From: Pseudomonas batumici | GTDB lineage: Bacteria; Pseudomonadota; Gammaproteobacteria; Pseudomonadales; Pseudomonadaceae | Direction: 5' to 3' | Assembly (NCBI RefSeq): GCF_000820515.1 | Contig: NZ_JXDG01000009.1 | Coordinates: forward strand, 1 to 64,000 | DNA: 64,000 bases | In this document: piece by piece, positions 28,217-39,016 of the stretch | How the letters are laid out: every line of letters begins with the position of its first letter | How positions within the stretch are numbered: the first letter of the stretch is position 1 | The notes under the pieces: model-generated | Told to the model about the DNA's origin: nothing | Seen by the model: the letters and a program-made list of their open reading frames with translations, nothing else | Databases searched by the model: none | Made by a program: the position numbers and the translations under genes

Positions 28217-28261
28217 AATGACCGTGTTGGTCGTAGTTGCATGTTCAGGGTCAAGGCCGCC

Positions 28262-29536
28262 TTACAACAACGGCTCGTCCGCCTTCTTGTTCTTCCAGCT
28301 GTCATTGCCCGGCAACAGCAGGTTCAACGCAATCGCCACAACAGCGCACAGTGCAATGCCCTTGAGGCCGAAGTCGTTCGACCCGGTGCCGGTTCCCACC
28401 AACATGCCGCCGATGCCGAACACCAGGGTCACCGACACGATCACCAGGTTGCGTGCTTCGCTCAGGTCGATCTTGTGGCGGATCAGGGTATTCATCCCCA
28501 CCGCCGCGATCGAACCGAACAGCAGGCACAGGATCCCGCCCATCACCGGCACCGGAATGCTCTGCAGCAGCGCACCGAACTTGCCGATAAACGCCAGGCT
28601 GATGGCGAAGATCGCCGCCCAGGTCATGATCTTCGGGTTGTAGTTCTTGGTCAGCATCACCGCGCCGGTCACTTCGGCATAGGTGGTGTTGGGCGGGCCA
28701 CCGAACAGGCCGGCCGCCGTGGTGGCGAGACCGTCACCCAGCAAGGTGCGATGCAGGCCGGGTTTCTTCAGGTAGTCGCGCCCGGTCACGCTGCCCACCG
28801 CGATTACCCCACCGATGTGCTCGATGGCCGGGGCCAGCGCCACCGGGACGATGAACAGGATCGCCTGCCAGTTGAACTCCGGTGCCGTGAAGTGTGGCAG
28901 GGCCAGCCATGGCGCCGCGGCGATCTTCGCGGTGTCGACCACGCCGAAATAGAACGACAGGGCAAAGCCCACCAGTACCCCGGAGATGATCGGCACCAGG
29001 CGGAAAATCCCCTTGCCGAACACCGCCACGATCAGGGTGGTCAGCAGCGCCGGCATGGAGATCAGCATGGCGGTCCGGTAATGAATCAGCTCGGTGCCGT
29101 CGCCGGCCTTGCCCATCGCCATGTTCGCGGCAATCGGCGCCATGGCCAGGCCGATGGAGATGATCACTGGCCCGATCACCACCGGCGGCAGCAGCCGATC
29201 GATGAAACCGGTGCCCTTGATCTTCACCGCCAGGCCCAGGAAGGTGTAGACGAAACCGGCCGCCATCACGCCGCCCATGGTCGCCGCCAGGCCGAACTGG
29301 CCCTTGGCGAGGATGATCGGGGTGATAAAGGCAAAGCTCGAGGCCAGGAACACCGGCACCTGGCGCCCGGTGACCAGTTGGAACAAGAGAGTCCCCAGGC
29401 CCGCGGTGAACAGCGCGACGTTCGGGTCGAGACCGGTAATCAGCGGCATCAACACCAGGGCGCCAAAGGCCACGAAAAGCATCTGCGCACCGGAGAGCAC
29501 CGTGCGCCACAGCGGGTCGTTGAACTCATCCTGCAT
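28262..29536 (-). CDS. uraA: Uracil permease (NCS2 family)
   Basis: The 424-residue inner membrane protein has about 14 hydrophobic segments and the NCS2 hallmark FGGPPNTTYAEVTGAVMLTKN. The segment AIEHIGGVIAVG contains the conserved Glu and His of the substrate site. Uracil specificity is supported by cotranscription with upp, which ends one base upstream of this start. Uptake and phosphoribosylation are thus coupled. Confidence 0.93.
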   Translation of the reverse strand: MQDEFNDPLWRTVLSGAQMLFVAFGALVLMPLITGLDPNVALFTAGLGTLLFQLVTGRQVPVFLASSFAFITPIILAKGQFGLAATMGGVMAAGFVYTFLGLAVKIKGTGFIDRLLPPVVIGPVIISIGLAMAPIAANMAMGKAGDGTELIHYRTAMLISMPALLTTLIVAVFGKGIFRLVPIISGVLVGFALSFYFGVVDTAKIAAAPWLALPHFTAPEFNWQAILFIVPVALAPAIEHIGGVIAVGSVTGRDYLKKPGLHRTLLGDGLATTAAGLFGGPPNTTYAEVTGAVMLTKNYNPKIMTWAAIFAISLAFIGKFGALLQSIPVPVMGGILCLLFGSIAAVGMNTLIRHKIDLSEARNLVIVSVTLVFGIGGMLVGTGTGSNDFGLKGIALCAVVAIALNLLLPGNDSWKNKKADEPLL

Positions 29537-29537
29537 G

Positions 29538-30176
29538 TCAGGCGTCCTTCTGCTTGGTGCCGAAGATCTTGTCGCCGGCATCGCCCAGGCCCGGGATGAT
29601 GTAGCCGTGTTCGTTGAGTTTCTCGTCGATGGACGCGGTGTAGATGGTCACGTCCGGGTGCGCCTGCTCGACCGCGGTAATCCCTTCGGGGGCCGCTACC
29701 AGGACCATGGCGCGAATGTCCTTGCAGCCGGCTTTCTTCAACAGGTCGATGGTGGCGACCATCGAGCCGCCGGTGGCGAGCATCGGGTCGATGATCATCG
29801 CCAGGCGTTCGTCGATTTCCGGTACCAGCTTTTCCAGGTAGGTGTGGGCTTCGAGGGTCTCCTCGTTGCGGGCCACGCCCACGGCGCTGACCTTGGCGCC
29901 CGGGATCAGGCTGAGCACGCCTTCGAGCATGCCGATACCGGCGCGCAGGATCGGCACCACGGTAATCTTCTTGCCGGCGATCTTCTCGACCTGGACGGTG
30001 CCGCACCAACCCTGGATATCGTAGGTTTCCAGGGGCAGGTCCTTGGTCGCCTCGTAGGTCAGCAACGCTCCGACTTCCTGAGCGAGCTCGCGGAAGTTCT
30101 TCGTGCTAATGTCAGCGCGGCGCATCAGGCCGAGCTTGTGGCGGATCAGCGGGTGGCGGATCTCACGGATGGGCAT
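29538..30176 (-). CDS. upp: Uracil phosphoribosyltransferase
   Basis: The 212-residue enzyme makes UMP from uracil and PRPP. The PRPP loop is [17 protein letters not shown], the N-terminal region has [17 protein letters not shown], and the uracil site is in [16 protein letters not shown]. The gene precedes uraA by one base and is divergent from hpt across a 174-base intergenic region that must hold both promoters. Confidence 0.97.
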   Translation of the reverse strand: MPIREIRHPLIRHKLGLMRRADISTKNFRELAQEVGALLTYEATKDLPLETYDIQGWCGTVQVEKIAGKKITVVPILRAGIGMLEGVLSLIPGAKVSAVGVARNEETLEAHTYLEKLVPEIDERLAMIIDPMLATGGSMVATIDLLKKAGCKDIRAMVLVAAPEGITAVEQAHPDVTIYTASIDEKLNEHGYIIPGLGDAGDKIFGTKQKDA

Positions 30177-30350
30177 GGGAATAGGCTCCGGCGGCGGGCA
30201 AAAAACGGCTTAGATTAATCTATCCGCCGTTGTTGTCCTATAGATCAGCGGTACGTTAGTCCAGAAACCCTTGATCTGGTCGCGCGGGGTGCGTACCTTT
30301 GCCCGCTTTTCTTGCCCCCCTTACACCAGCAGCCCTATTTGGAGAGCGCC

Positions 30351-30908
30351 ATGTCCGCTGATCTCGAGCATATCCGTCAAGTGATGCGCGAAGCCGACTG
30401 CCTGTACACCAACGACGAAGTCGAAGCGGCCATCGCCCGTGTCGGCGCGCAGATCAACGCCGAACTGGCCGGGAGCAATCCGGTGGTGTTCTGCGTGATG
30501 AACGGCGGCCTGATCTTCTCCGGCAAACTGCTGCCTCACCTGGACTTCCCGCTGGAAGCCTCGTACCTGCACGCCACCCGCTACCGCAACGAAACCAGCG
30601 GCGGCGAGCTGTTCTGGAAAGCCAAGCCGGAAGTCTCGTTCATCGACCGCGATGTGCTGATCATCGACGACATCCTCGACGAAGGGCACACCCTGGGGGC
30701 GATCATCGATTTCTGCAAACACGCCGGTGCGCGCCGCGTGCACACCGCCGTACTGATCGACAAGGACCACGACCGCAAGGCCCGCCCGGACCTGAAGGCG
30801 GATTACGTCGGCCTGCCGTGCATCGACCGCTACATCTTCGGCTACGGCATGGATTACAAGGGCTACTGGCGTAACGCCGCCGGTATCTACGCCGTCAAGG
30901 GGATGTAA
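30351..30908 (+). CDS. hpt: Hypoxanthine-guanine phosphoribosyltransferase
   Basis: The 185-residue purine salvage enzyme has the PRPP signature VLIIDDILDEGHTLGA and the purine-contact end YVGLPCIDRYIFGYGMDYKGYWRN. GGAGAG lies six bases before the ATG. The next gene starts three bases after its stop. Assignment between hypoxanthine, guanine and xanthine preference rests on family, not on a visible residue. Confidence 0.93.
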   Translation: MSADLEHIRQVMREADCLYTNDEVEAAIARVGAQINAELAGSNPVVFCVMNGGLIFSGKLLPHLDFPLEASYLHATRYRNETSGGELFWKAKPEVSFIDRDVLIIDDILDEGHTLGAIIDFCKHAGARRVHTAVLIDKDHDRKARPDLKADYVGLPCIDRYIFGYGMDYKGYWRNAAGIYAVKGM

Positions 30909-30911
30909 GGG

Positions 30912-31385
30912 ATGAGCACGCCTGGTTTTCTCGATTCAAGCTTGTTCGCCGAACTGGCCGCGAAGGCCGCGGCGAGTCCCCGTGGCCGGGTTCATCACAA
31001 CTTTCACCAGATGGACGAGCCGTGCCATCGCATGGCCGTTGGACTGCAACCCGCCACCTATATCGCCCCGCACCGGCACCTGAGTGCCGACAAGGCGGAA
31101 ACCTTGCTGGTGGTCAAGGGCCGCCTGGGCCTGCTGGTATTCGACGAGGCGGGTCAGGTCCTGGCCAAGCGCGTGTTGCAGGCGGGCGGCGACTGCCCGG
31201 GTGTCGACCTGCCGGCGGGGGTGTTCCATGGTCTGGTGGTCCTCGAGGCCGACAGCGTGATGTTCGAATGCAAGGCCGGCCCTTATCGTCCGGTGGGCGA
31301 TGGCGAGTTGGCCGACTGGGCGCCACGCGAAGGCGAAGCCGGGGTCGCCGAGTACCAGGCCTGGATGCGCGCGCAGTTCGATTGA
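30912..31385 (+). CDS. WbuC-family cupin metalloprotein
   Basis: The 157-residue protein has a single cupin barrel with likely metal ligands in APHRHLSADKAETLLVVKG (His, His and Glu) and the later FHGLVVLE (His). It matches the WbuC family, members of which occur in polysaccharide loci but also, as here, as solitary genes next to hpt in Pseudomonas. It is three bases from hpt and surely cotranscribed. Substrate unknown. Confidence 0.85.
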   Translation: MSTPGFLDSSLFAELAAKAAASPRGRVHHNFHQMDEPCHRMAVGLQPATYIAPHRHLSADKAETLLVVKGRLGLLVFDEAGQVLAKRVLQAGGDCPGVDLPAGVFHGLVVLEADSVMFECKAGPYRPVGDGELADWAPREGEAGVAEYQAWMRAQFD

Positions 31386-31464
31386 ACCGGTGCCTGTCGA
31401 CGGGCAGACGTGCGACTTTGCCGTATCATTAGCCGCCTGACGACAGGCAACGGGTTCCCAGGGC

Positions 31465-32406
31465 ATGCTGGCCATCTTTCTCGGTATATTGACCATCACC
31501 GCGCCCGTCTTCGCCATGTTGTTCCTGGGCGTGGCGCTCAAGCGCGTGGGCTGGATCAACGACAACTTCATCCACACGGCTTCGGCACTGGTATTCAACG
31601 TCACCATGCCGGCGTTGCTGTTCCTCGGCATCCTCCATGCCGACCTGCATTCGGCGTTGCAGCCCAAGGTGCTGGGGTATTTTGCCGTTGCCACGCTGGT
31701 GGCGTTCGCCGGCGCCTGGGGCTGGGCGATCTGGCGTTGCCCCAGGGAAGACCGTGGGATCTACACCCAGGGCGCTTTTCGCGGCAATAACGGCGTCATC
31801 GGCCTGGCCCTGGCGGCCAGCATGTACGGCGCCTACGGGATTTCCCTCGGGGCGATTCTCGCGGCGCTGGTGATCCTGTTCTACAACACCCTGTCGACCA
31901 TTGTCCTGGCGGTCTACAGTCCGGTGATCAAGTCCGATCCCTGGAGCATCTGCAAGAGTGTGCTGAGGAACCCGCTGATCATCAGTGTGATCGCGGCGGC
32001 GCCCTTCGCCTATTTCAAGATCGGCTTGCCCGGCTGGCTGGAGACGTCCGGCAACTATCTGGCGCAGATGACCCTGCCGCTGGCGCTGATCTGCATCGGC
32101 GGCACCCTGTCGCTGGCGGCCCTGCGCAAGAGCGGCGACCTGGCCTTGAGTGCGAGCCTGGTGAAAATGGTCGGCATGCCCGCGCTGTCGACGCTGGGGG
32201 CCTGGCTCTGTGGTTTCCGCGGGGCGGAGTTGGGGATTCTGTTTCTCTACTTCGGCAGCCCGACCGCCGCGGCCAGTTTCGTCATGGCCCGGACGGCCAA
32301 TGGCAATCATGAACTGGCGGCGGCGATTATCGTGATCACCACCCTGATGGCAGCGATCACGACGAACATCGGCATCTTTGTGTTGCAGTGGGGCGGTTGG
32401 ATCTGA
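31465..32406 (+). CDS. AEC (auxin efflux carrier) family transporter
   Basis: The 313-residue protein has about ten hydrophobic segments. The N-terminal pattern PVFAMLFLGVALKRVGWI, the central FRGNNGVIGLALAASMYG and the C-terminal FGSPTAAASFVMARTANG with paired small residues are typical of AEC carriers. Family members export or exchange malate, other organic acids or auxin-like compounds; no specificity can be given. It stands 79 bases after the cupin gene. Confidence 0.88.
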   Translation: MLAIFLGILTITAPVFAMLFLGVALKRVGWINDNFIHTASALVFNVTMPALLFLGILHADLHSALQPKVLGYFAVATLVAFAGAWGWAIWRCPREDRGIYTQGAFRGNNGVIGLALAASMYGAYGISLGAILAALVILFYNTLSTIVLAVYSPVIKSDPWSICKSVLRNPLIISVIAAAPFAYFKIGLPGWLETSGNYLAQMTLPLALICIGGTLSLAALRKSGDLALSASLVKMVGMPALSTLGAWLCGFRGAELGILFLYFGSPTAAASFVMARTANGNHELAAAIIVITTLMAAITTNIGIFVLQWGGWI

Positions 32407-32423
32407 CGTTACCTTGTGGTGAG

Positions 32424-32804
32424 TCAGTCGGCCTTCTGGTAGGCGTCGATCACTTCCTGCGCCGCGCGGAAGGCGTCGATGGCCGCCGGCACCCCGGCAT
32501 ACACTGCGCAATGCAGCAGGGCCTCGCGAATCTCCTCCACTGTGCAGCCGTTGTTCAAGGCGCCGCGCACATGGCCCTTGAGCTCTTGCGGGCACTTGAG
32601 CGCGGTGAGCGCCGCCAGGGTAATCAGGCTGCGGGTCTTCAGCGGTAGCCCCTCACGGTTCCAGACACTGCCCCAGGCATGTTCGTTGACGAAGTCCTGC
32701 AACGGCTGGCTGAACTCGGTGGCATTGCCCAGGGCGCGGTCGACGAACGCATCGCCCATGACCTGACGACGCATCTCGACACCGGGTTTCTTCTGATCGG
32801 TCAT
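32424..32804 (-). CDS. Carboxymuconolactone decarboxylase-like protein
   Basis: The 126-residue protein has the CMD fold core: TRSLITLAALTALKCPQELKGHVRGALNNGCTVEEIREALLHCAVYAGVPAA. This is close to the PcaC type, but no protocatechuate genes are nearby, so the pathway is unknown. It lacks the CxxC redox pair of AhpD-type members. It lies 11 bases downstream of the cation exchanger gene on the same strand. Confidence 0.85.
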   Translation of the reverse strand: MTDQKKPGVEMRRQVMGDAFVDRALGNATEFSQPLQDFVNEHAWGSVWNREGLPLKTRSLITLAALTALKCPQELKGHVRGALNNGCTVEEIREALLHCAVYAGVPAAIDAFRAAQEVIDAYQKAD

Positions 32805-32815
32805 TGCAGAGGCTC

Positions 32816-33892
32816 CTATGAATGTTGGCGACGCCAGGCCCTGAGCGTGCTGAGCAGCAGGAACGCACAGAGCGCCGGCAGGATGAAAAACAGCATCAGG
32901 CGTTCCAGTTTGTCCGCCATCGGCATGCCGGTGGTGAACCACACCACGTGCAGGCCGTAGGCCAGGTACAGGCCAAGGAACAACAGGCCTTCGGCACGGG
33001 TGATGCGGTAGCCGGAATAGAACACCGGCCAGCACAGCAGCGCAACGCCGAGCATCACCGGCAGGTCGAAGGTCAGGGCATTGGGTGACACGGACAGCGG
33101 CGCGGGGGCGATCAGCGCGGTCAGACCGAGCACGCCCAGCAGGTTGAACAGGTTGCCGCCGATCACATTGCCCACGGCAATGCCCCGTTGGCCGCGCACG
33201 GCGGCGATCAGCGAGGTGGCCAGTTGCGGCAACGAGGTGCCGACCGCCACCACGGTCAGGCCGATGATGCGTTCGGACAGGCCCAACTCGATGGCTACCG
33301 CCACGGCGGCGTCCAGCAGCAGGTGCCCGGCCACCACCAGCAGGGCCAGGCCCAGGCCCATCCAGGCCAGGCTGCTCAGCCAGGGCGTGGGTTTGTGCGT
33401 GGCGGCGGGTGGCGCCGCCGAGGCCTGGCCGGGATGTCGGGACTGGCGCAGCAGCAGGCCGAGATACAGCGCGAAGGTGATCAGCATGGCCAGGCCGTCG
33501 AGGCGCCCCAGCTCTTCATTGAACGCCAGGCCGAAGACCAGCAGGCTGGCGAAGATCATCAGGGGAATGTCCAGGCGGATCAGCTGGCGCGAGACCCGCA
33601 ACGGGATGATCAGCGCCGAGAGGCCGAGGGTGACCAGGGTATTGAAGATATTGCCGCCGATCACGCTGCCCACCGCGATATCGGCATTCTCGGCCACGGC
33701 CGCCTGCACGCTGACCGCCAGTTGCGGTGCGCTGCTGCCGAAGGCGACGACGGTCAGGCCGACCAGCAGGGGCCTGACCCCCAGGCTCGCCGCCAGGCGC
33801 ACGGCCGCGCGCACCAGCAGTTCGGCGCCGACGATCAGCAGCAACAGGCCGCCGCTCAGTTGAATCAGGCTCAGCCAGGGAAGGGTGGTCAA
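32816..33892 (-). CDS. Calcium/sodium antiporter family (YrbG/CaCA) with Gln-substituted ion sites
   Basis: The 358-residue inner membrane protein has about ten segments in two inverted halves, each with an alpha repeat. Alpha-1 reads VAFGSSAPQLAVSVQAA with GSVIGGNIFNT, and alpha-2 reads VAVGTSLPQLATSLIAA with GNVIGGNLFNL. In sodium/calcium exchangers of this family the PE glutamates bind the ion; here both are Gln (57 and 223), and the GSN serine is Gly in both repeats. The fold is clear; calcium transport is not assured. Confidence 0.85.
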   Translation of the reverse strand: MTTLPWLSLIQLSGGLLLLIVGAELLVRAAVRLAASLGVRPLLVGLTVVAFGSSAPQLAVSVQAAVAENADIAVGSVIGGNIFNTLVTLGLSALIIPLRVSRQLIRLDIPLMIFASLLVFGLAFNEELGRLDGLAMLITFALYLGLLLRQSRHPGQASAAPPAATHKPTPWLSSLAWMGLGLALLVVAGHLLLDAAVAVAIELGLSERIIGLTVVAVGTSLPQLATSLIAAVRGQRGIAVGNVIGGNLFNLLGVLGLTALIAPAPLSVSPNALTFDLPVMLGVALLCWPVFYSGYRITRAEGLLFLGLYLAYGLHVVWFTTGMPMADKLERLMLFFILPALCAFLLLSTLRAWRRQHS

Positions 33893-33916
33893 TCCGAAAA
33901 TGACGGGCTCCAGCGG

Positions 33917-34288
33917 TCAGTCGTCGAGGCTTTGGATGCGTACGCGGGCGGTACCGTGTTGCAGCATACCCAATTGGGCGGCCGCTTCGCGTGACAGATC
34001 GATCAGGCGCCCACGGATGTGCGGGCCGCGATCGTTGACGCGCACTATGACGGATTTGTCGTTGGCCAGGTTGGTGACTTTCACCCGTGTACCGAAGGGT
34101 AGTTGGCGGTGGGCAGCAGTCAGGCTGTGCGGGTTGAAGGGTTCGCCGCTGGCGGTGCGTTTGCCCCGATGCTTGGCGCCGTAATACGAGGCCAGGCCGG
34201 TTTCGTCGTAGCCGCGCGGGTTGATGTCGTGGCTGGCACAGCCGGCCAGCAGGCTGAAGAGGGCAAGGGCGGCGAGCAGGTGCTTCAT
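33917..34288 (-). CDS. Short RlpA-like lipoprotein (DPBB lytic transglycosylase fold, no SPOR)
   Basis: The 123-residue lipoprotein has lipobox LLAGC (Cys17) and a single double-psi beta-barrel (GLASYYGAKHRGKRTASGEPFNP to LIDLSREAAAQLGM). The residues matching the catalytic Glu, His and Asp of P. aeruginosa RlpA are present as Glu49, His60 and Asp86 with the same spacing. The C-terminal SPOR domain that targets full RlpA to septal naked glycan is absent, so this is a short paralogue. Start 34288 gives the proper signal peptide. Confidence 0.88.
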   Translation of the reverse strand: MKHLLAALALFSLLAGCASHDINPRGYDETGLASYYGAKHRGKRTASGEPFNPHSLTAAHRQLPFGTRVKVTNLANDKSVIVRVNDRGPHIRGRLIDLSREAAAQLGMLQHGTARVRIQSLDD

Positions 34289-34322
34289 CGGATGTCCTCG
34301 ATAAGGTTGTGGAGAGAGCCAC

Positions 34323-34357
34323 AAGGGTTGTGCCAACCTCGATGTTGGACAACCCTT
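34323..34357. terminator. Hairpin downstream of gatB
   Basis: AAGGGTTGT and ACAACCCTT (34323-34331, 34349-34357) pair, extended by CCAAC/GTTGG inside. It lies 11 bases after the gatB stop. The T-run is on the plus strand side, so on the gatB transcript it lacks a good U-tract and may be only partly terminating. Confidence 0.45.
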
Positions 34358-34368
34358 TTGGTTCGCTA

Positions 34369-35814
34369 TCAGCCTTCGAGTTTGCTTTTCAGCAATTGGT
34401 TCACTTGCTGCGGGTTGGCCTTGCCCTTGGAGGCTTTCATCGCCTGGCCGACAAAGAAGCCGAACATCTTGCCGCGCTTGGCTTCATCCGCTGCCCGGTA
34501 CTGTTCGACCTGCTCGGCGTTGGCCGCGAGCATTTCGTCCAGGACCTTCTCGATGGCGCCGCTGTCGGTGACCTGCTTCAGCCCACGGGCCTCGATCACT
34601 TCGTCGGCGCTGCCTTCGCCATTGGCCATGGCTTCGAAGACCATCTTGGCAATCTTGCCGGAGATGGTGTTGTCCTTGATCCGCAGCAGCATGCCGCCCA
34701 GTTGCTCGGCACTGACCGGGGCCTGGTCGATGTCCACGCCCAGCTTGTTGAGCAGGCTGCCCAGCTCGACCATGACCCAGTTGGCCGCCAGCTTGGCGTC
34801 GCCGCCGATGCTCACGACTTTTTCGAAGTAGTCCGCCTGCTCGCGGCTGGAGGCCAGCACGCTGGCATCGTAGACCGACAGGCCGAACTGTTCCTGGAAG
34901 CGCTCGCGCTTCTGCGGCGGCAACTCCGGCAGTTGCGCGCGGACTTCATCGAGGAACGCATTCTCGATGACCACCGGCAACAGGTCCGGGTCGGGGAAGT
35001 AACGGTAGTCGTTGGCTTCCTCCTTGCTGCGCATGGCGCGGGTTTCGTCCTTGTTCGGGTCGTACAGGCGAGTCTGCTGGATCACCTTGCCGCCATCTTC
35101 GATCAGTTCGATCTGGCGCTGCACTTCGCTGTTGATCGCCTTCTCGATGAAGCGGAACGAGTTGACGTTCTTGATCTCGCAGCGGGTGCCGAACTCGACC
35201 TGGCCCTTGGGCCGTACCGAGACGTTGCAGTCGCAACGCAGCGAACCTTCGGCCATGTTGCCGTCGCAGATGCCCAGGTAGCGCACCAGCGCATGGATCG
35301 CCTTGACGTAGGCCACGGCTTCCTTGGCGCTGCGCATGTCCGGCTCGGAGACGATTTCCAGCAGCGGCGTGCCGGCACGGTTCAGGTCGATGCCGGTGGC
35401 GCCGCTGAAGTCCTCGTGCAGGCTCTTGCCGGCGTCTTCTTCCAGGTGCGCGCGGGTGACGCCGATGCGCTTGACCGTGCCGTCTTCCAGGGTGATGTCC
35501 AGGTGGCCCTTGCCGACGATCGGCAGTTCCATCTGGCTGATCTGGTAGCCCTTGGGCAGGTCCGGGTAGAAGTAGTTCTTGCGGGCGAACACGTTGTGCT
35601 GGCCGATTTCGGCGTCGATGGCCAGGCCGAACTTCACCGCCATGCGCACCGCTTCCTGGTTCAGCACCGGCAGCACGCCGGGCATGCCCAGGTCAATCAG
35701 GCTGGCCTGGGTGTTCGGCTCGGAACCGAAGGTGGTGGCGCTGCCGGAGAAAATCTTCGATTGGGTGGCGAGCTGGGTATGAATCTCCAGCCCGATCACG
35801 ACTTCCCATTGCAT
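34369..35814 (-). CDS. gatB: Asp/Glu-tRNA amidotransferase subunit B
   Basis: The 481-residue subunit activates misacylated Glu-tRNA(Gln) or Asp-tRNA(Asn) for amidation. The N-terminal [15 protein letters not shown], the ATP/Mg region with [14 protein letters not shown] and [17 protein letters not shown], and the C-terminal YqeY-like tail domain ([17 protein letters not shown]) are intact. The frame could extend to 35883 but the ATG at 35814 is the family start. It is 10 bases downstream of gatA. Confidence 0.97.
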   Translation of the reverse strand: MQWEVVIGLEIHTQLATQSKIFSGSATTFGSEPNTQASLIDLGMPGVLPVLNQEAVRMAVKFGLAIDAEIGQHNVFARKNYFYPDLPKGYQISQMELPIVGKGHLDITLEDGTVKRIGVTRAHLEEDAGKSLHEDFSGATGIDLNRAGTPLLEIVSEPDMRSAKEAVAYVKAIHALVRYLGICDGNMAEGSLRCDCNVSVRPKGQVEFGTRCEIKNVNSFRFIEKAINSEVQRQIELIEDGGKVIQQTRLYDPNKDETRAMRSKEEANDYRYFPDPDLLPVVIENAFLDEVRAQLPELPPQKRERFQEQFGLSVYDASVLASSREQADYFEKVVSIGGDAKLAANWVMVELGSLLNKLGVDIDQAPVSAEQLGGMLLRIKDNTISGKIAKMVFEAMANGEGSADEVIEARGLKQVTDSGAIEKVLDEMLAANAEQVEQYRAADEAKRGKMFGFFVGQAMKASKGKANPQQVNQLLKSKLEG

Positions 35815-35824
35815 GTGTTTCTCC

Positions 35825-37276
35825 TCAGAAGCCTTCAGGTGTGCGGGTGTGCCAGTCAGTGTTGAGCTGATACTGGTGCGCAACGTTGAGCAGACGGCCT
35901 TCCTGGAAATACGGGGCCAGCAGTTGGACGCCCACCGGCAGGCCGTCGACGAAGCCGGCCGGCATGGACAGGCCCGGCAGGCCCGCGAGGTTGGCGGTGA
36001 TGGTGTAGACGTCTTCCAGGTACGCGGCGACCGGGTCGCTGCTCTTCGCGCCGATCTTCCACGCCGGGTTCGGGGTGGTCGGGCCGAGGATCAGGTCGAC
36101 TTCGTTGAAGGCCGCCATGAAGTCGTTCTTGATCAGCCGACGGATCTTCTGCGCCTGCAGGTAGTAGGCGTCGTAGTAGCCGGCCGACAGCGCGTAGGCG
36201 CCGACCAGGATGCGCCGCTGGACTTCCGCGCCGAAGCCTTCGCCACGGGAACGCTTGTACAGGTCGGTGAGGTCTTTCGGGTTTTCGCAGCGATAGCCGA
36301 AACGCACGCCGTCGAAGCGCGACAGGTTCGACGAGGCTTCCGCCGGGGCGATCACGTAGTACGCGGGAATCGCGTGCTGCATGTTCGGCAGGCTGATTTC
36401 CTTGACGATCGCGCCCAGTTTCTCAAGCTCCTTGATGCTCGCCTGGATCAGTTCGGCGATGCGCGGGTCGAGGCCGGCGCCGAAGTATTCCTTGGGCACG
36501 CCGATGCGCAGGCCCCGGATCGACGCGCCGAGGCCGGCGGCGTAGTCCGGTACCGGTTCATCGATGCTGGTGGAGTCCTGCGGGTCGAAGCCGGCCATGC
36601 CTTGCAGCAGCAGGGCGCAGTCTTCGGCGGTGCGCGCCAGCGGGCCGCCCTGGTCGAGGCTGGAGGCGTAGGCGATCATGCCCCAGCGCGAGACACGACC
36701 GTAGGTCGGTTTCAGCCCGGTGAGGTTGGTCAGCGCCGCCGGCTGGCGGATCGAGCCGCCGGTGTCGGTGCCGGTGGCAGCCGGCAGCAGGCGCGCGGCA
36801 ACGGCTGCCGCCGAACCGCCGGACGAGCCGCCCGGAACATGTTCCAGGTTCCACGGGTTACGCGCGACGCCGTAGTAGCTCGATTCGTTGCCCGAGCCCA
36901 TGGCGAACTCGTCCATGTTGGTCTTGCCCAGGGTCACGGTGCCGGCCGCGGCCAGCTTGGCGACCACGGTGGCGTCGTAGGGCGCCTTGAAGTTGTCGAG
37001 CATCTTCGAGCCGCAGCTGGTGCGGATGCCCTGGGTGCAGAACAGGTCCTTGTGGGCGATCGGCGCGCCGAGCAGGGCACCGCTCTCGCCATTGGCACGG
37101 CGGGCGTCGGCGGCCTTGGCCTGGCTCAGGGCCAGGTCCTCGGTCAGGCTGATGAAACTGTTGAGCTGCGGGTCGAGCTGGGCGATACGCGCCAGCAGGG
37201 TCCGGGTCAGCTCTTCGGAGGAGAATTTCTTGTCGGCGAGGCCACGGGCGATCTCGGCCAGGGTCATCTGATGCAT
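35825..37276 (-). CDS. gatA: Asp/Glu-tRNA amidotransferase subunit A
   Basis: The 483-residue amidase generates ammonia from glutamine for GatB. The Ser-cisSer-Lys triad of amidase-signature enzymes is visible: Lys76 in AHKDLF, Ser151 in GGSSGGS and Ser175 in TGGSIRQPA. It lies between gatC (16 bases) and gatB (10 bases), order gatC-gatA-gatB. Confidence 0.97.
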   Translation of the reverse strand: MHQMTLAEIARGLADKKFSSEELTRTLLARIAQLDPQLNSFISLTEDLALSQAKAADARRANGESGALLGAPIAHKDLFCTQGIRTSCGSKMLDNFKAPYDATVVAKLAAAGTVTLGKTNMDEFAMGSGNESSYYGVARNPWNLEHVPGGSSGGSAAAVAARLLPAATGTDTGGSIRQPAALTNLTGLKPTYGRVSRWGMIAYASSLDQGGPLARTAEDCALLLQGMAGFDPQDSTSIDEPVPDYAAGLGASIRGLRIGVPKEYFGAGLDPRIAELIQASIKELEKLGAIVKEISLPNMQHAIPAYYVIAPAEASSNLSRFDGVRFGYRCENPKDLTDLYKRSRGEGFGAEVQRRILVGAYALSAGYYDAYYLQAQKIRRLIKNDFMAAFNEVDLILGPTTPNPAWKIGAKSSDPVAAYLEDVYTITANLAGLPGLSMPAGFVDGLPVGVQLLAPYFQEGRLLNVAHQYQLNTDWHTRTPEGF

Positions 37277-37292
37277 TGCAGGCTCTTTCCCT

Positions 37293-37580
37293 TTAGTCGA
37301 TGACTTTCGGAACCAGGTACAGGCCGTTTTCGACCGCTGGCGCGATGGACTGATAAGCCTCGCGGTGATTTCGCTCGGTCACGGCGTCGGCGCGCAGGCG
37401 CTGATTCGCTTCCAGAGGGTGGGCAAGGGGTTCGATGCCGCTGGTATCGACAGCCTGCATCAGGTCGACCAGGCCCAGAATGCTGTTCAGGGCTTCGGTG
37501 GTGCGTGGAAGATCGGCTTCGACCAGGCCCAGGCGGGCCAGGTGAGCGATTTTTTCCACGTCGGAGCGTTCAAGCGCCAT
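37293..37580 (-). CDS. gatC: Asp/Glu-tRNA amidotransferase subunit C
   Basis: The 95-residue subunit stabilises GatA. It has the family pattern [15 protein letters not shown] and the C-terminal [33 protein letters not shown]. It is the promoter-proximal gene of gatCAB and is divergent from mreB. Confidence 0.95.
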   Translation of the reverse strand: MALERSDVEKIAHLARLGLVEADLPRTTEALNSILGLVDLMQAVDTSGIEPLAHPLEANQRLRADAVTERNHREAYQSIAPAVENGLYLVPKVID

Positions 37581-37746
37581 GGGAATCTCCAGTGGAAAAC
37601 CGGGCGGAAGGGGTCCGTTCGGTTAGGCAATACACAATAAAGAGTGTCAATAAGTGCGGGCGCGACTTACGATTGTCGGAACACTACCGCATTTCTACGG
37701 TCACATGGCCGCGATTGTATGGGATGGTGCTCGGAAAAACGCCTAA

Positions 37747-38874
<1,128 letters not shown>

Positions 38875-38906
38875 GTTCGCTGAGAAGCTCTATGCTGTTG
38901 CGCTCA

Positions 38907-38940
38907 CAGGCAGCACTTTTCAGTGCTGCCTGTTGTGTTT
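38907..38940 (+). terminator. Hairpin between mreB and mreC
   Basis: A perfect 10-bp stem CAGGCAGCAC/GTGCTGCCTG (38907-38916, 38923-38932) with a 6-base loop is followed by TTGTGTTT. It could partly terminate after mreB so that MreB is made in excess over MreC and MreD, or protect the mreB mRNA 3' end. Confidence 0.6.
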
Positions 38941-39016
38941 ATCTTCTGTCAATCTTCATCCAGGCCGGTGTGATGCCGTATGAATAAAATGACTCATTGC
39001 CTGGGAGGAGCGGCTT

